Notes: a model not told the origin generated them from the sequence alone. A stretch of 44,184 nucleotides of DNA from JBEATZ01 sp041178545 (GCA_041178545.1 JBEGVB010000106.1:1-44184); one strand, 5' to 3'; shown: positions 28,344 through 37,510, numbered from the stretch's first letter. Numbers and translations: made by a program.

Positions 28344-29933
28344 ATGCGCCACTTCCTACTGACCGCCACGTTGCTCGCACTCGCCGCGGCACCGATCGCC
28401 GCCCAGGGTGAGTTCCGCTGGGAACAGAGCGATGCCCTCAAGGTCCGCTTCAAGGTCCACAACAAGGTCTTCCCGATCCCGTTGAAGCTGGGTGCCGGCG
28501 AGTCCGAGGTCCGGATGCAGTTCGAGCCCAAGGACCCCGGCGACTACATCTACGGCCGCTACGGTGCCTTCAAGTGGGAGTTCGTCGTGCTGGAGTTCCC
28601 CAAGGCCAACGCTGCTGCGAAGCCTTCGACGGGCAGGCCCGGCGCCGAGGTGCCCGACGCGGACGAGCGCGGCCCCGCCAGTTCGTTCGTGCAGTGGGTC
28701 ACCGAGCGCGATCGCAACAACAAGGACCGCACCTTCGCGGTCAAGGGCAAGGAGATGAAGCCCAAGGCCAAGGCACCGGCATGGACCTGGTGGGAGTACA
28801 CGGACAAGGTGCCGATGACCAACGGCTCCGAGAACTTCGAGCAGCTCTGGTACAACACGGCCGCGGTCTACAGCTTCCCGGAGCGGGACGTGGCACTGGT
28901 GGCACGGATCCCGGTGAAGAAGGGCGCCAAGCCGGATCCCAAGCACATGAAGTGGATGGAGACCATGTGCCAGAGCGTGGAGACCATCGCCGGCAGCGAC
29001 GGCGACGAGGTCGACTCGAAGCGGGACCAGCACGCGAACACCGAGGAGCGGAAGAAGGACCTCGAACGCGCGAAGGCGAACATCGCGAACCTCAAGGGCT
29101 GGGACTACTACACGACACCCAACTTCATCGTGCTGTACTCCTGGAACCCCGAGCAGCCGGCGAAGCGCACCGACAGCCTCAAGCTCGCCCGCAACCTCTC
29201 CGACAACCTGGAGGAGATGCGCGAGCTGTACCAGAAGGACTACCCGCCGCACGACAAGCAGCTGTCCTTCTACTCCGTGCTGCGCATCTGCGACAGCTAC
29301 GAGGAGTTCATGAAGTACGGCGACACCCCGCCTGGCGTGGTCGGCTGGTTCAACCCCAGGTCACTCGAACTCGTCGTGTTCGACGACAAGCAGAACCTGG
29401 TGGGTGGTGACAAGAACCTGCTCGCCACCGTGTTCCACGAGGGCTGGCACCAGTACGGCTGCTCGTACTTCGGCCTGCGCATCGAGGACGACGCGGCACA
29501 GCTCGGTGGCAAGGAACTGCACCGCTGGTTCGACGAGGGGACCGGTGACTACTACGGCGGGTTCACCCGCGCCGGCAAGAGCTGGAAGTACGCGGTCGAC
29601 AAGGGTCGCAAGCAGTCCATCCGCGCCCAGGTCGCGCGCGGGACCCACATCCCGATCGCCGAGATCATCGGCTGGAACAAGGACAAGTTCTACGGCCCCC
29701 GCGCACCCGACCACTACGCGCAGGGATATGCCATCGTCGACTTCCTGCGCCGCGGCAAGCAGGTGCTGGGCACCAAGTTCGACGACCGCTGGGACCAGGT
29801 CCTCGACATCTACCGCGCCACGATGCTCGAGACCAAGGACCAGAAGCAAGCCGTGAAGAAGGCTTTCGAGGGCATCGACATGGCGGCTTTCGAGGCACAA
29901 TGGGTCGACTGGGTGAAGACCCAGATGAACTGA
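28344..29933 (+). CDS. Secreted gluzincin-like metallopeptidase (DUF1570-like)
   Basis: The 529-residue protein has a Sec signal peptide (MRHFLLTATLLALAAAPIAAQG) and a C-terminal peptidase-like domain. The zinc motif is HEGWH (about residues 364-368, in TVFHEGWHQYG), with a likely third ligand glutamate in WFDEGTGDYYGG about 30 residues later. That matches the gluzincin plan seen in DUF1570 proteins, which are frequent in Planctomycetota. The N-terminal 240 residues are less clear. The ATG at 28344 has AGGA 9 bases upstream; the open frame before it lacks similarity. A lipoprotein gene follows 5 bases on. Substrate is unknown. Confidence 0.82.
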   Translation: MRHFLLTATLLALAAAPIAAQGEFRWEQSDALKVRFKVHNKVFPIPLKLGAGESEVRMQFEPKDPGDYIYGRYGAFKWEFVVLEFPKANAAAKPSTGRPGAEVPDADERGPASSFVQWVTERDRNNKDRTFAVKGKEMKPKAKAPAWTWWEYTDKVPMTNGSENFEQLWYNTAAVYSFPERDVALVARIPVKKGAKPDPKHMKWMETMCQSVETIAGSDGDEVDSKRDQHANTEERKKDLERAKANIANLKGWDYYTTPNFIVLYSWNPEQPAKRTDSLKLARNLSDNLEEMRELYQKDYPPHDKQLSFYSVLRICDSYEEFMKYGDTPPGVVGWFNPRSLELVVFDDKQNLVGGDKNLLATVFHEGWHQYGCSYFGLRIEDDAAQLGGKELHRWFDEGTGDYYGGFTRAGKSWKYAVDKGRKQSIRAQVARGTHIPIAEIIGWNKDKFYGPRAPDHYAQGYAIVDFLRRGKQVLGTKFDDRWDQVLDIYRATMLETKDQKQAVKKAFEGIDMAAFEAQWVDWVKTQMN

Positions 29934-29938
29934 GTCCC

Positions 29939-30613
29939 ATGCAGAAGACCCTCTGGCTTTGTTCTCTCGCGTCGTGCGCGCTGCTCTCCAGCTGCGCGCA
30001 GTGGTTCTTCTCGGGCAGGCCGGAGTCGAGCCGCATGCGACCGGTTGCACTCGTGGAGACCACGGGCGGTGTCGAGCTTGCTGCCACCACGGAATTCGGC
30101 GTCCTGACCCTCGGGCGCACGGCAACGGCAGGCCCGTGCAGGGTCCACTACTTCCTCGGGGACGCTCCCGTCGTCGAGGACGGGACCATCGCGGCGGCCA
30201 CACCCACCTTCTGCCGCGCAGACATCGTGCTCGCCACCCAGAGCATCCGCGTGCTCGACCGCCCGCTGCAGGAGGATGACGCCCTGGTGGCCATGTACAC
30301 GCCGGACGGCAAGGAACTGGTGCAGGTGGCTGTCGAGCGGGCCGTGGGCATGGGAGCCACGGGCGACCTCGTGGACACCCGTGGCACGGCACTGCCCGCA
30401 GGTGCGGCCGTCCTGCTCGACAGCGACGACGGCTACCGGTTCGTGGGCCTCGTCACGGCCCGCGCGGAGCTGACGACCGACGGCTCCAGCCGGACCTTCC
30501 ATGCCTATGCTGGGCTGGACCGGCTACGCGAACTCGCAGCGGTGCCCGTCCCCCACCCGGTCAACACGACCTGGGACCACCGGCCGGACGGCGTTCTCAT
30601 CCGCCGCAACTGA
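29939..30613 (+). CDS. Lipoprotein of unknown function
   Basis: The 224-residue protein has a lipoprotein signal (MQKTLWLCSLASCALLSSC, Cys at 19 after LLSS). The mature part is beta-rich with DAPVVEDGTI, LDRPLQEDDALVAMYTPDG and FRTFHAY-like strands, and no known domain that I recognise. ATG at 29939 is chosen to place the signal at the N terminus; an in-frame ATG at 29900 would lie inside the peptidase gene. It lies 5 bases after the secreted peptidase, so the two may form an envelope-exported pair. It converges on trkA. Confidence 0.75.
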   Translation: MQKTLWLCSLASCALLSSCAQWFFSGRPESSRMRPVALVETTGGVELAATTEFGVLTLGRTATAGPCRVHYFLGDAPVVEDGTIAAATPTFCRADIVLATQSIRVLDRPLQEDDALVAMYTPDGKELVQVAVERAVGMGATGDLVDTRGTALPAGAAVLLDSDDGYRFVGLVTARAELTTDGSSRTFHAYAGLDRLRELAAVPVPHPVNTTWDHRPDGVLIRRN

Positions 30614-30628
30614 CCGCGGACCCTGCCC

Positions 30629-31981
30629 TCACTCGCGGGGCACGCCAGCCAGGGTCAGCACCTTGTCCAGCACCTTGGCGAGCGCGAACACCACCAGGTG
30701 GTCGCCTGCGAGCACCTCGTCGTCCCCGGTCGGGTAGAGGATGTTGCCGTCCTCGCGCGTGATGGCACCGATCACGCAACCGCGCGGCAGGCCGGCCTCC
30801 TTCAGGGTGCGCCCTGCGAGCTTGCTGCCGTGGGACACCTCGACCTCGAGGACCTCGGCCTTGCCCTCCTCGATCGACGCGATGGTCGAGATGCTGCGGC
30901 TGCGGACGAAGGCGAGGATGCGGTTCGCGCAGAGGAGCCGCGGCGAGACCGCGACGTCGATGCCCAGCTGCTGGTACAGCGCCACGTAGTCCGGCTTCTG
31001 CACCAGGGCCACGGTCCGCTTCACGCCGAGCGTGTGGGCGAGCTGGCAGGACATCAGGTTGCGCTCGTCACGCTCGCTCAGCCCGAGGAACGCATCCGCG
31101 TCCCCCACGTGCTCCTCGTTGAGGAAGTTCATGTCCGTGGCATCGGCGTGCAGCACCACGACGCCCTGGAGGACCTCGCTGAGGCGCTCGGCCTCCTCTC
31201 GGTCCTCGACGATGAGGCGCACCTTGATGTGGTTGCGGCGAAGGGCCTCGCACACCTTGACGGGCACCCCGCCGCCGCCGCCATAGACCACGACGTTGCG
31301 GAAGCAGGTGGACTCCATCCCGTGCCGCTTCTCGAACGCGCCGACGATCTTGGGCTCACCGAGCAGGAAGACCTCGTCGTCCGCCAGGATCTTGTCGTCC
31401 CCGCTCGGGATGATCACGTCGTGCGCCCGGTCGATGGCGGCCACGAGCATGCCCTTGGGGATGCCCAGCGACTTGAGTGAGCAACCGATGAGGTCGCTGC
31501 CGGGCACCGCCTTCACGCGGTGGAGCTGGATCCTGCCGTCCGAGTAGCTCTCCACCGCCAGCACCTGCTTCTCGCGCACGTGCTTGAGGACCTCCTGTGC
31601 CGCCAGGTCGTCCAGCGTCAGCAGCAGGTCGTACTCCAGGTTGCGCTTGAAGAAGGTGCGCATCCGCAGCAGCGAGCTGGTGTCGCGCAGGCGCAGCACC
31701 ACCCGCTTGGAGCCCATGCGCTTGCCGAACAGGCTGGTGAGCATGTTCACGCGGTCGTCGTTGGACACGGCGAGCACAACGTCTGCCGTGGGCGCGTCGG
31801 CCTTGTCCAGCACGTCCGGCCGCGAACCGTCGCCCTGCACCACCTGCACGTCCAGCAGGTCGGCAACGCGGCGGATGCGGTCGAGGTTGGGGTCGACCAC
31901 GGTCACGGCGTGGCCCTCGGTCGAGAGCACCTTGGCGAGGTAGGAGCCAACCTCGCCGAGACCGACGATCAGGATGTTCAT
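30629..31981 (-). CDS. trkA: Trk-type potassium uptake regulator TrkA
   Basis: The 450-residue cytoplasmic protein has two RCK/TrkA repeats. The first Rossmann NAD-binding domain starts at residue 1 (MNILIVGLGEVGSYLAKVL), followed by TrkA_C (VKAVPGSDLIGCSLKSL near 155). The second Rossmann domain starts near 232 (VVVYGGGGGVPVKVCEAL), with a second TrkA_C near 375 (VSHGSKLAGRTLKEAGL). The length matches TrkA (about 450-460). It gates a TrkH/TrkG potassium channel, whose gene is not here. ATG at 31981 lies across the promoter region shared with pabA; upstream codons in this frame run over pabA and are not real. It converges with the lipoprotein gene. Confidence 0.95.
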   Translation of the reverse strand: MNILIVGLGEVGSYLAKVLSTEGHAVTVVDPNLDRIRRVADLLDVQVVQGDGSRPDVLDKADAPTADVVLAVSNDDRVNMLTSLFGKRMGSKRVVLRLRDTSSLLRMRTFFKRNLEYDLLLTLDDLAAQEVLKHVREKQVLAVESYSDGRIQLHRVKAVPGSDLIGCSLKSLGIPKGMLVAAIDRAHDVIIPSGDDKILADDEVFLLGEPKIVGAFEKRHGMESTCFRNVVVYGGGGGVPVKVCEALRRNHIKVRLIVEDREEAERLSEVLQGVVVLHADATDMNFLNEEHVGDADAFLGLSERDERNLMSCQLAHTLGVKRTVALVQKPDYVALYQQLGIDVAVSPRLLCANRILAFVRSRSISTIASIEEGKAEVLEVEVSHGSKLAGRTLKEAGLPRGCVIGAITREDGNILYPTGDDEVLAGDHLVVFALAKVLDKVLTLAGVPRE

Positions 31982-31993
31982 GTGGCGACGGGG

Positions 31994-32002
31994 AAGGATA
32001 CT
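31994..32002. promoter_or_regulatory. Candidate overlapping bidirectional -10 between trkA and pabA
   Basis: The 34-base trkA-pabA intergenic region contains AAGGATACT. Read on the plus strand it offers GATACT; on the minus strand it offers TATCCT, so the same bases could serve as -10 for both genes. Predicted starts would lie a few bases before the TTG at 32016 and the trkA ATG. No -35 element is clear. Confidence 0.35.
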
Positions 32003-32015
32003 CTGCCCCCCCTCC

Positions 32016-32591
32016 TTGATCCTCATCCTCGACAACAAGGACTCCTTCGTGTGGAACCTGGCCCAGGGATTGGAAGCGCTGGGGGCCACCGTCGAGGTCG
32101 TCCGCAGCGACCGGGTGGCCGTGGAGGAGCTTGCCGGCGCCGCTGCCCTGGTGCTCTCGCCCGGGCCGGGTCGACCCGAGGACGCCGGGATCACGGTGGC
32201 TGCGGTGCGCCGCTGGTCGGGAGCCGTCCCGGTCCTGGGCGTCTGCCTCGGCCACCAGGCCATCGGTGCCGCACTCGGGGCAGCCGTCGTGCGCGTGGCG
32301 CCGACGCACGGGAGGACCAGTGCCGTGCTGCACGACGGCAAAGGACTGTTTGCAGGCGTGCCGCAGCCGATGACCGCGTGCCGCTACCACTCGCTCGCCG
32401 TCGATCCGACGACGCTGCCTGCGGAACTCGAGCCCACCGCATGGACCGTGGACGGAGTGCTGATGGCGGTACGGCACCGCTCCCACCCGACCCACGGTGT
32501 CCAGTTCCACCCAGAGTCGTTCCGCACCGAGGCGGGCACCATCCTCCTGCGCAACTTCCTCCGCCTGCTCGGCGAAACGGCCCCAGCATGA
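32016..32591 (+). CDS. pabA: Aminodeoxychorismate/anthranilate synthase glutamine amidotransferase component II
   Basis: The 191-residue protein is a class I glutamine amidotransferase that gives ammonia to chorismate enzymes for folate or tryptophan. The nucleophile is Cys in GVCLGHQAIG near residue 76; His and Glu are in GVQFHPES near 166. The oxyanion motif LSPGPGRPEDAG is near 48. TTG 32016 gives the usual N terminus (ILILDNKDSFVWNL) and family length; ATG 31974 or 31980 are alternatives that would add residues with no similarity. PabA and TrpG cannot be told apart; no pabB or trpE is adjacent. It overlaps the ABC ATPase gene by 4 bases. Confidence 0.9.
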   Translation: MILILDNKDSFVWNLAQGLEALGATVEVVRSDRVAVEELAGAAALVLSPGPGRPEDAGITVAAVRRWSGAVPVLGVCLGHQAIGAALGAAVVRVAPTHGRTSAVLHDGKGLFAGVPQPMTACRYHSLAVDPTTLPAELEPTAWTVDGVLMAVRHRSHPTHGVQFHPESFRTEAGTILLRNFLRLLGETAPA

Positions 32592-33487
32592 ACCCGGGAA
32601 CGACGGCACCGCTCGCAGTCCGGGTCCAGGGACTCTGCCGCAGCTTCGGGCCGAAGGCGGCACTGGACGGGCTCGCCCTCGAGGTGGCGACCGGGGAACT
32701 GCTCGGCGTCGTCGGGCCCAATGGCGCCGGCAAGTCGACCCTGATGCGCGTGCTCACGGGGCTGGTGCGGCGCGACCGCGGCGAGGTCTCGGTGCTCGGG
32801 ATCGACCCGGCGCACGACAGTCTCGCGGTCCGCAGACGGTGCTCGTACCTGCCCGGGGAGACCTCGGTCTACCAGCACATGACCGGCAAGGGCTTCCTGG
32901 ACTTCGCATGGTCGTTCCACGGCGCGGTCCAACGCGACGTGGCGGACCGGCTCCAGGAACTGTTCCGGTTGCCGCTCCACGCACGGGTGCGCAGCTACTC
33001 CGCCGGGATGAAGCAGAAGCTCGCGGTGCTCGCGGCACTGGCCCCTGACGTGGAGGTCTACCTGCTCGACGAGCCCGACCGGGCCCTCGACGCATCGGTA
33101 CGGCACGACCTGCGGACGGTGCTGCGCGAGTTGCACGGCAGGCGCAAGACGATCCTGCTCAGCTCCCACCACCTTGGCGAGGTGGAGACGCTTGCAGGTC
33201 GTCTCGTGTTCGTGGTCGGCGGGTCGGTGGTGCCAGAGGCCACGGTCGCAGCAGCTCGCACGCGACTCTCCCGGAGGCTCAGGATCCGGACGCGACCGGG
33301 CGCGGTGTTGACGGAAGGTGCCACCCTGCTCGCCCGCGAGGCCGACGGTGTCCTGCTGCTGGAGACCGAGGGGCCGCCCATGCACTGGCTCCAGCGCGTG
33401 CATCCCGACGACGTGCTGGAGGCGGAGATCGGCGTGCTCCGGCTCGAGGAGCTGTACCAGGTGCTGCTCGCGGAGGCTGCCCGATGA
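32588..33487 (+). CDS. ABC transporter ATP-binding protein (ABC-2 exporter type)
   Basis: The 299-residue ATPase has Walker A GPNGAGKST near residue 40, a signature YSAGMKQKL (in place of LSGGQ), Walker B VYLLDEPDRALD near 160 and the switch His in SSHHLGEVE. The C-terminal 80 residues form a CcmA/NatA-like accessory part. It is probably the energiser for the permease encoded next, which overlaps by 4 bases. The substrate is unknown. It overlaps pabA by 4 bases upstream. Confidence 0.93.
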   Translation: MNPGTTAPLAVRVQGLCRSFGPKAALDGLALEVATGELLGVVGPNGAGKSTLMRVLTGLVRRDRGEVSVLGIDPAHDSLAVRRRCSYLPGETSVYQHMTGKGFLDFAWSFHGAVQRDVADRLQELFRLPLHARVRSYSAGMKQKLAVLAALAPDVEVYLLDEPDRALDASVRHDLRTVLRELHGRRKTILLSSHHLGEVETLAGRLVFVVGGSVVPEATVAAARTRLSRRLRIRTRPGAVLTEGATLLAREADGVLLLETEGPPMHWLQRVHPDDVLEAEIGVLRLEELYQVLLAEAAR

Positions 33488-34296
33488 TTGCCTCCAAGAC
33501 GTGGCGCGAGATCCGGTGGATGGGACTCGTCTACCTCCTGATCCTCGAACTGTTGCTCGTGCCCGCCGTGTTGCTCTGGCCCGACATCTACGGCGACCTG
33601 CAGCGCAGCGGCCTGCTCCGCAAGGTCGACTACGACCTGGTCCGGAACATCACCGAGGGCATCACCAACCGGAACGAGGACATCGCCTACGTCAACTGGG
33701 CGGCACTGCAGCTGTTCTTCAAGGGCGTCAACCTCGCGGGGCTCGCGTGTGCAGTGCTGGTGGGCACGGGTCTCTTCGCTCGCGAGCGCGAGTCGATGAC
33801 GCTCGAGTTCCTCCTCTCCCGCCCGGTCGCCCGTGGACGCATCCTCTGGCAGAAGGCCTGGCCGTCCGCCCTCGTGGTCGTGGTGCCCGTCTTCCTCGCC
33901 AACTGGTCCGCGATCTGGTGGAGCCGCAGCATCGACCAGGACCTCGCCTTCTGGCCGCTCACGCTCTGCTGCGTGCACAGCTCACTGTTCTGCCTGCTGT
34001 TCCTGGCCTTCACGACGTTCGTCTCGGTGCTGTGCCGGGTCCAGAGCCACGTCGCGTTCTGGGTCGGCGGCATCTCCATCCTGCAGATGGGCATCTACCT
34101 GATCCCGCGGCTGCGCAGGTTCAGCATCTTCCGCCTCTCGGACTTCGACTGGTACGGCCCGATGCTCGCGGGCAACCTCGGGCCGGAACGGATGTTCAAC
34201 CTCGTCGACCATGCCGGGAACACCAGCTGGGTGCTGCTCGCGACCGCGGCCTGCTACCTTGCCGCACTGCAGGCGCTGCGGAGGATGGAGCCGTGA
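33484..34296 (+). CDS. ABC-2 type permease
   Basis: The 270-residue membrane protein has about six hydrophobic segments: near 14-33 (LVYLLILELLLVPAVLLW), 80-95, 132-150 (ALVVVVPVFLANWSA), 160-180 (LTLCCVHSSLFCLLFLAFTTF), 190-205 and 248-262. An RERESMTLEFLLSRPVARGRI loop between helices 2 and 3 matches ABC-2 permeases. It should pair with the preceding ATPase as a dimeric exporter. It overlaps neighbours on both sides by 4 bases, so it is part of a coupled chain pabA-ATPase-permease-lpxB-ubiD. Confidence 0.9.
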   Translation: MIASKTWREIRWMGLVYLLILELLLVPAVLLWPDIYGDLQRSGLLRKVDYDLVRNITEGITNRNEDIAYVNWAALQLFFKGVNLAGLACAVLVGTGLFARERESMTLEFLLSRPVARGRILWQKAWPSALVVVVPVFLANWSAIWWSRSIDQDLAFWPLTLCCVHSSLFCLLFLAFTTFVSVLCRVQSHVAFWVGGISILQMGIYLIPRLRRFSIFRLSDFDWYGPMLAGNLGPERMFNLVDHAGNTSWVLLATAACYLAALQALRRMEP

Positions 34297-35663
34297 CCGG
34301 CGTGGTCGTCTGGTGTGAACTGGTCCTCACGCTGCTGCGCGAGCTGGTGCGCGCGCTCGCCTCGCCCCTGCGGATGCTGTGCTACCTGCCGTTCCGCAGG
34401 AGGTGGCGCGAGGAGGCGCTGCAGGTGCTGGGCTCGGCACCCCCGCCCGGGACCGCTGCGGACCTCGATGCCGTTGCCGACGGCCTGCGCGCCGTGGCAG
34501 GGACCCGACGCGGCACGCGCCCGCACGTGTTCGTCTCCGCGGGCGAGGCGTCCGGCGAGGGGCATGCGACCCGGCTGATGGAAGCCCTGGCAGGCGACGG
34601 CATCCGCTTCAGCTGCTTCGGGGGCGACGCGATGACGCGCGCAGGCGGCACGCTGCTCTACCCGTTGAGCCAGCATGCCGTGATGGGACTCGTAGGCGTG
34701 CTGCGGCACCTGCCATTGGTGGTGCGGGCCCACGCACGCTTCCTGCGGCTGCTGCGCGAGGACCCGCCAGACCTCGCAGTGCTCGTCGACTACCCCGGGC
34801 TCCACCTCGTCATGGCCAAGGCGGCACGCCGCCATGGCGTGCCCGTGCTCCACTACATCGCACCCCAGTACTGGGCATGGGGCCCCTGGCGCATGCGCCG
34901 CTACCGCAGGAGTGTTGACGCGACCCTGACGATCCTGCCGTTCGAGCCCCGCTTCTTCGCGAGGTTCGAGGTCGCTGCCGGCTACATCGGTCACCCGCTG
35001 CTGGACGGCCTTGCTGCAGGTCCGGTCGACACGTCCACGGCACCGAACCATGCAGGGCGTCCGGTGCTCGTCGTCCTCCCGGGCAGCCGGAGCGCGGAGA
35101 TCCGTGCCAACCTGCCGGGACTGGTCCAGGTCGCGGCACGGGCACGGGAGGCGGTGGCAGGCCTGCGGGTCGCCGTCGTGCACCGCGACGAACGCAAGGC
35201 GGCGACGGTCCGTGCGATGCTTGCCGAACTCGGTGCAGCAGACGTGGAGGTGCACGTGGGCCCGGTCGCCCCGTGGCTCGCGCGCGCACGCGCAGTGGTG
35301 GCCAAGTCCGGCACCGGCTCGCTCGAGGCGTGCCTGCACGGTGCACCCACCGTGGTGGTCTACCGCCTCGTCAACCCGCTGGCCGTGTGGGGCTACCGCA
35401 ACCTCGTGCAGGTGCCCTTCATCGCCGCCGCCAACCTCGTGGCCGGGCGTGCCGTGGTGCCGGAGTTCTGCTTCCACGGCATGCACCACTGGCACCAGGT
35501 CGCGGAGGCGACGGTGGACCTGCTGCGCGACGGCCCTACGCGCGAGGCATGCCTTGCCGGCCTGCGCGAGGTGCGCGAACGGCTCGGAGCACCCGGTGCC
35601 ACCGGCCGCGTTGCAGCCATTGTGCGCCGGTTCCTGATGTCCCAGACCACCGGCTCGCCATGA
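34293..35663 (+). CDS. lpxB: Lipid-A-disaccharide synthase with N-terminal extension
   Basis: The 456-residue glycosyltransferase (GT19) joins UDP-diacylglucosamine with lipid X in lipid A synthesis at the inner membrane. Motifs: SAGEASGEGHATR near residue 80, the catalytic aspartate in LVDYPGLHL near 160, YIAPQYWAWGPWR near 189, LPGSRSAEI near 265 and KSGTGSLEA near 335. The family normally starts at the SAGEASG region and is about 380 long; here 75 residues come first, including a hydrophobic stretch (VVWCELVLTLLREL). The start is GTG 34293 overlapping the permease stop. It implies an outer membrane with lipid A or a relative. Confidence 0.93.
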   Translation: MTGVVVWCELVLTLLRELVRALASPLRMLCYLPFRRRWREEALQVLGSAPPPGTAADLDAVADGLRAVAGTRRGTRPHVFVSAGEASGEGHATRLMEALAGDGIRFSCFGGDAMTRAGGTLLYPLSQHAVMGLVGVLRHLPLVVRAHARFLRLLREDPPDLAVLVDYPGLHLVMAKAARRHGVPVLHYIAPQYWAWGPWRMRRYRRSVDATLTILPFEPRFFARFEVAAGYIGHPLLDGLAAGPVDTSTAPNHAGRPVLVVLPGSRSAEIRANLPGLVQVAARAREAVAGLRVAVVHRDERKAATVRAMLAELGAADVEVHVGPVAPWLARARAVVAKSGTGSLEACLHGAPTVVVYRLVNPLAVWGYRNLVQVPFIAAANLVAGRAVVPEFCFHGMHHWHQVAEATVDLLRDGPTREACLAGLREVRERLGAPGATGRVAAIVRRFLMSQTTGSP

Positions 35664-37504
35664 GTGCCCCCCGTGCCCACTCCCCCTCGCCATTGCCTGC
35701 GGGCTCCGGCCTCGCGGACCTGCGCGCCCTGCTGGACGTGTTGCGGCGCGAGGGCGAACTGGTGGAGATCGACGCGGAGGTCGACCCCGACCTCGAGGCC
35801 GCCGAGGTGCACCGGCGCGTGATCGCAGCAGGCGGCCCGGCACTGCTCTTCCGCCGGGTGAAGGGGGCCTCGTTCCCGCTGGTCACCAACCTGTTCGGCA
35901 CCAAGCGCAGGGTGGACCTCGCCTTCGGCCCCAGGCCCGAGGCCCTCGTGCGCCGCATCGCCGAACTGCCCCACACCATGCTGCCGCCCAGCCTCGGCAA
36001 GGTCTGGCAGCAACGCGACCTGATCGGCTCGCTGCTCCGCGTGGGACGCAAGCACCTGCGTCGCGCCCCGGTGCTCGAGGTCGTCGACCAGCCCCCGCGT
36101 CTCGACCGCCTGCCGCTGCTGCGCACCTGGGCGAAGGACGGCGGCCCGTTCGTCACCCTGCCGCTCGTCTACACCGAGCACCCTGCCGGCCTCGGCGGCA
36201 ACCTCGGGATGTACCGCATCCAGCGATTCGGTCCCGACCGCGTCGGCCTGCACGTGCAGATCGGCAAGGGCGGCGGGTTCCACCTCGCCGAGTACGAGAA
36301 GCTGGGGCGCCCCATGCCCGTGCACGTGCACGTGGGTGGCCCGCCTGCCCTGATCCTCTCCGCCATCGCGCCGCTGCCGGAGAACGTGCCAGAGCTCATG
36401 CTCGCCTCGCTGGTGCTCGGCGGCCGCCTGCCCACCGGCAGGCACCCAGCGAGCCCGTTGCCCGTCGTCGCCGGCTGCGAGGTCGTGATCGCAGGCGAGG
36501 TGCACCCGGGCGAGCGCCACCCCGAGGGCCCGTTCGGCGACCACTACGGCTACTACTCGCTGAAGCACGACTACCCGCTCGTGCGGGTCAAGGCGCTGAT
36601 GCGCAGGCGCGACCCGATCCTGTGCGCCACCGTGGTGGGCAAGCCGAGGCAGGAGGACTTCTTCCTGGGGGACTACCTGCAGGACCTGCTGCTGCCGATG
36701 GCAAAGGTGGCGATGCCGGGCGTGAAGGACCTGTGGAGCTACGGCGAGACGGGCTACCACTCGCTTGCCGCCGCCGTGGTCCAGCAGCGGTACAAGCGCG
36801 AGGCCATGGCCTCCGCCTTCCGCATCCTCGGCGAGGGGCAGCTCTCGTTGACCAAGTTCCTGCTGCTCACGGACCGCCCCGTCGACCTGCGCGACTTCCG
36901 CGCGACGCTCGTGCACGTGCTGGAGCGCACCAACTTCGAGACCGACCTCTACGTGTTCGGCAACCTGTCGATGGACACCCTTGACTACGCCGGCCCCGCG
37001 GTCAACGAGGGCTCGAAGGGCGTGTTGCTCGGCTCCGGCGAGCCGGTGCGCAAGCTGCCCGGCGAGTTCCGCGGCGAGCTGCCGCAGGGATTCGTCCGCG
37101 CGATCCCCTTCTGCCCTGGCGCACTGGTCGTCGAGGGACCCGCCCATGTGGCCGAACCAGGTGCTGCCGCACGCCTCGCACAGTGCCCTGCGCTCGACAA
37201 CTGGCCCCTCGTCGTCCTGGTCGACGACGCGCGCAAGGCCGCGCGCAGCGCAGTGAACTTCCTCTGGACCACGTTCACGCGCTTCGAGCCCGCAGCAGAC
37301 CTGCACGCGCGATCGATGCGGGTGGTGCGGCACCAGCCCAGCTACACTCCCCCGGTCGTGGTCGACGCCCGCATGAAGCCCACCTACCCGGAGGAACTGT
37401 TCTGCGACCCGGACACGGCAGCCACCGTGAGCAGGCGCTGGAACGAGTACTTCCCCTCCGGCAAGGTGGTCATGGGCGACAGCGACCGTGCCCACCTCGA
37501 CTGA
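35660..37504 (+). CDS. ubiD: UbiD-family decarboxylase
   Basis: The 614-residue protein uses prenylated FMN to decarboxylate aromatic or unsaturated acids, for ubiquinone, menaquinone (futalosine pathway) or other routes. Family motifs are GGNLGMYRIQRFGPDRVGLH near residue 178, AGEVHPGERHPEGPFGDHYGYY near 278 with the catalytic Glu/Asp region, and NFETDLYVFGNLSMDTLDY near 425. The length exceeds E. coli UbiD (497) but fits the longer 600-residue clade. The UbiX partner that makes prFMN is not in the window. It overlaps lpxB by 4 bases. Confidence 0.93.
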   Translation: MSAPRAHSPSPLPAGSGLADLRALLDVLRREGELVEIDAEVDPDLEAAEVHRRVIAAGGPALLFRRVKGASFPLVTNLFGTKRRVDLAFGPRPEALVRRIAELPHTMLPPSLGKVWQQRDLIGSLLRVGRKHLRRAPVLEVVDQPPRLDRLPLLRTWAKDGGPFVTLPLVYTEHPAGLGGNLGMYRIQRFGPDRVGLHVQIGKGGGFHLAEYEKLGRPMPVHVHVGGPPALILSAIAPLPENVPELMLASLVLGGRLPTGRHPASPLPVVAGCEVVIAGEVHPGERHPEGPFGDHYGYYSLKHDYPLVRVKALMRRRDPILCATVVGKPRQEDFFLGDYLQDLLLPMAKVAMPGVKDLWSYGETGYHSLAAAVVQQRYKREAMASAFRILGEGQLSLTKFLLLTDRPVDLRDFRATLVHVLERTNFETDLYVFGNLSMDTLDYAGPAVNEGSKGVLLGSGEPVRKLPGEFRGELPQGFVRAIPFCPGALVVEGPAHVAEPGAAARLAQCPALDNWPLVVLVDDARKAARSAVNFLWTTFTRFEPAADLHARSMRVVRHQPSYTPPVVVDARMKPTYPEELFCDPDTAATVSRRWNEYFPSGKVVMGDSDRAHLD

Positions 37505-37510
37505 CAACCC

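Noticed and set aside
30611..30631. Terminator between the lipoprotein gene and trkA
   Set aside because: Only a 5-base CCGCG/CGCGG match with a long loop is seen, too weak in such G+C-rich DNA.
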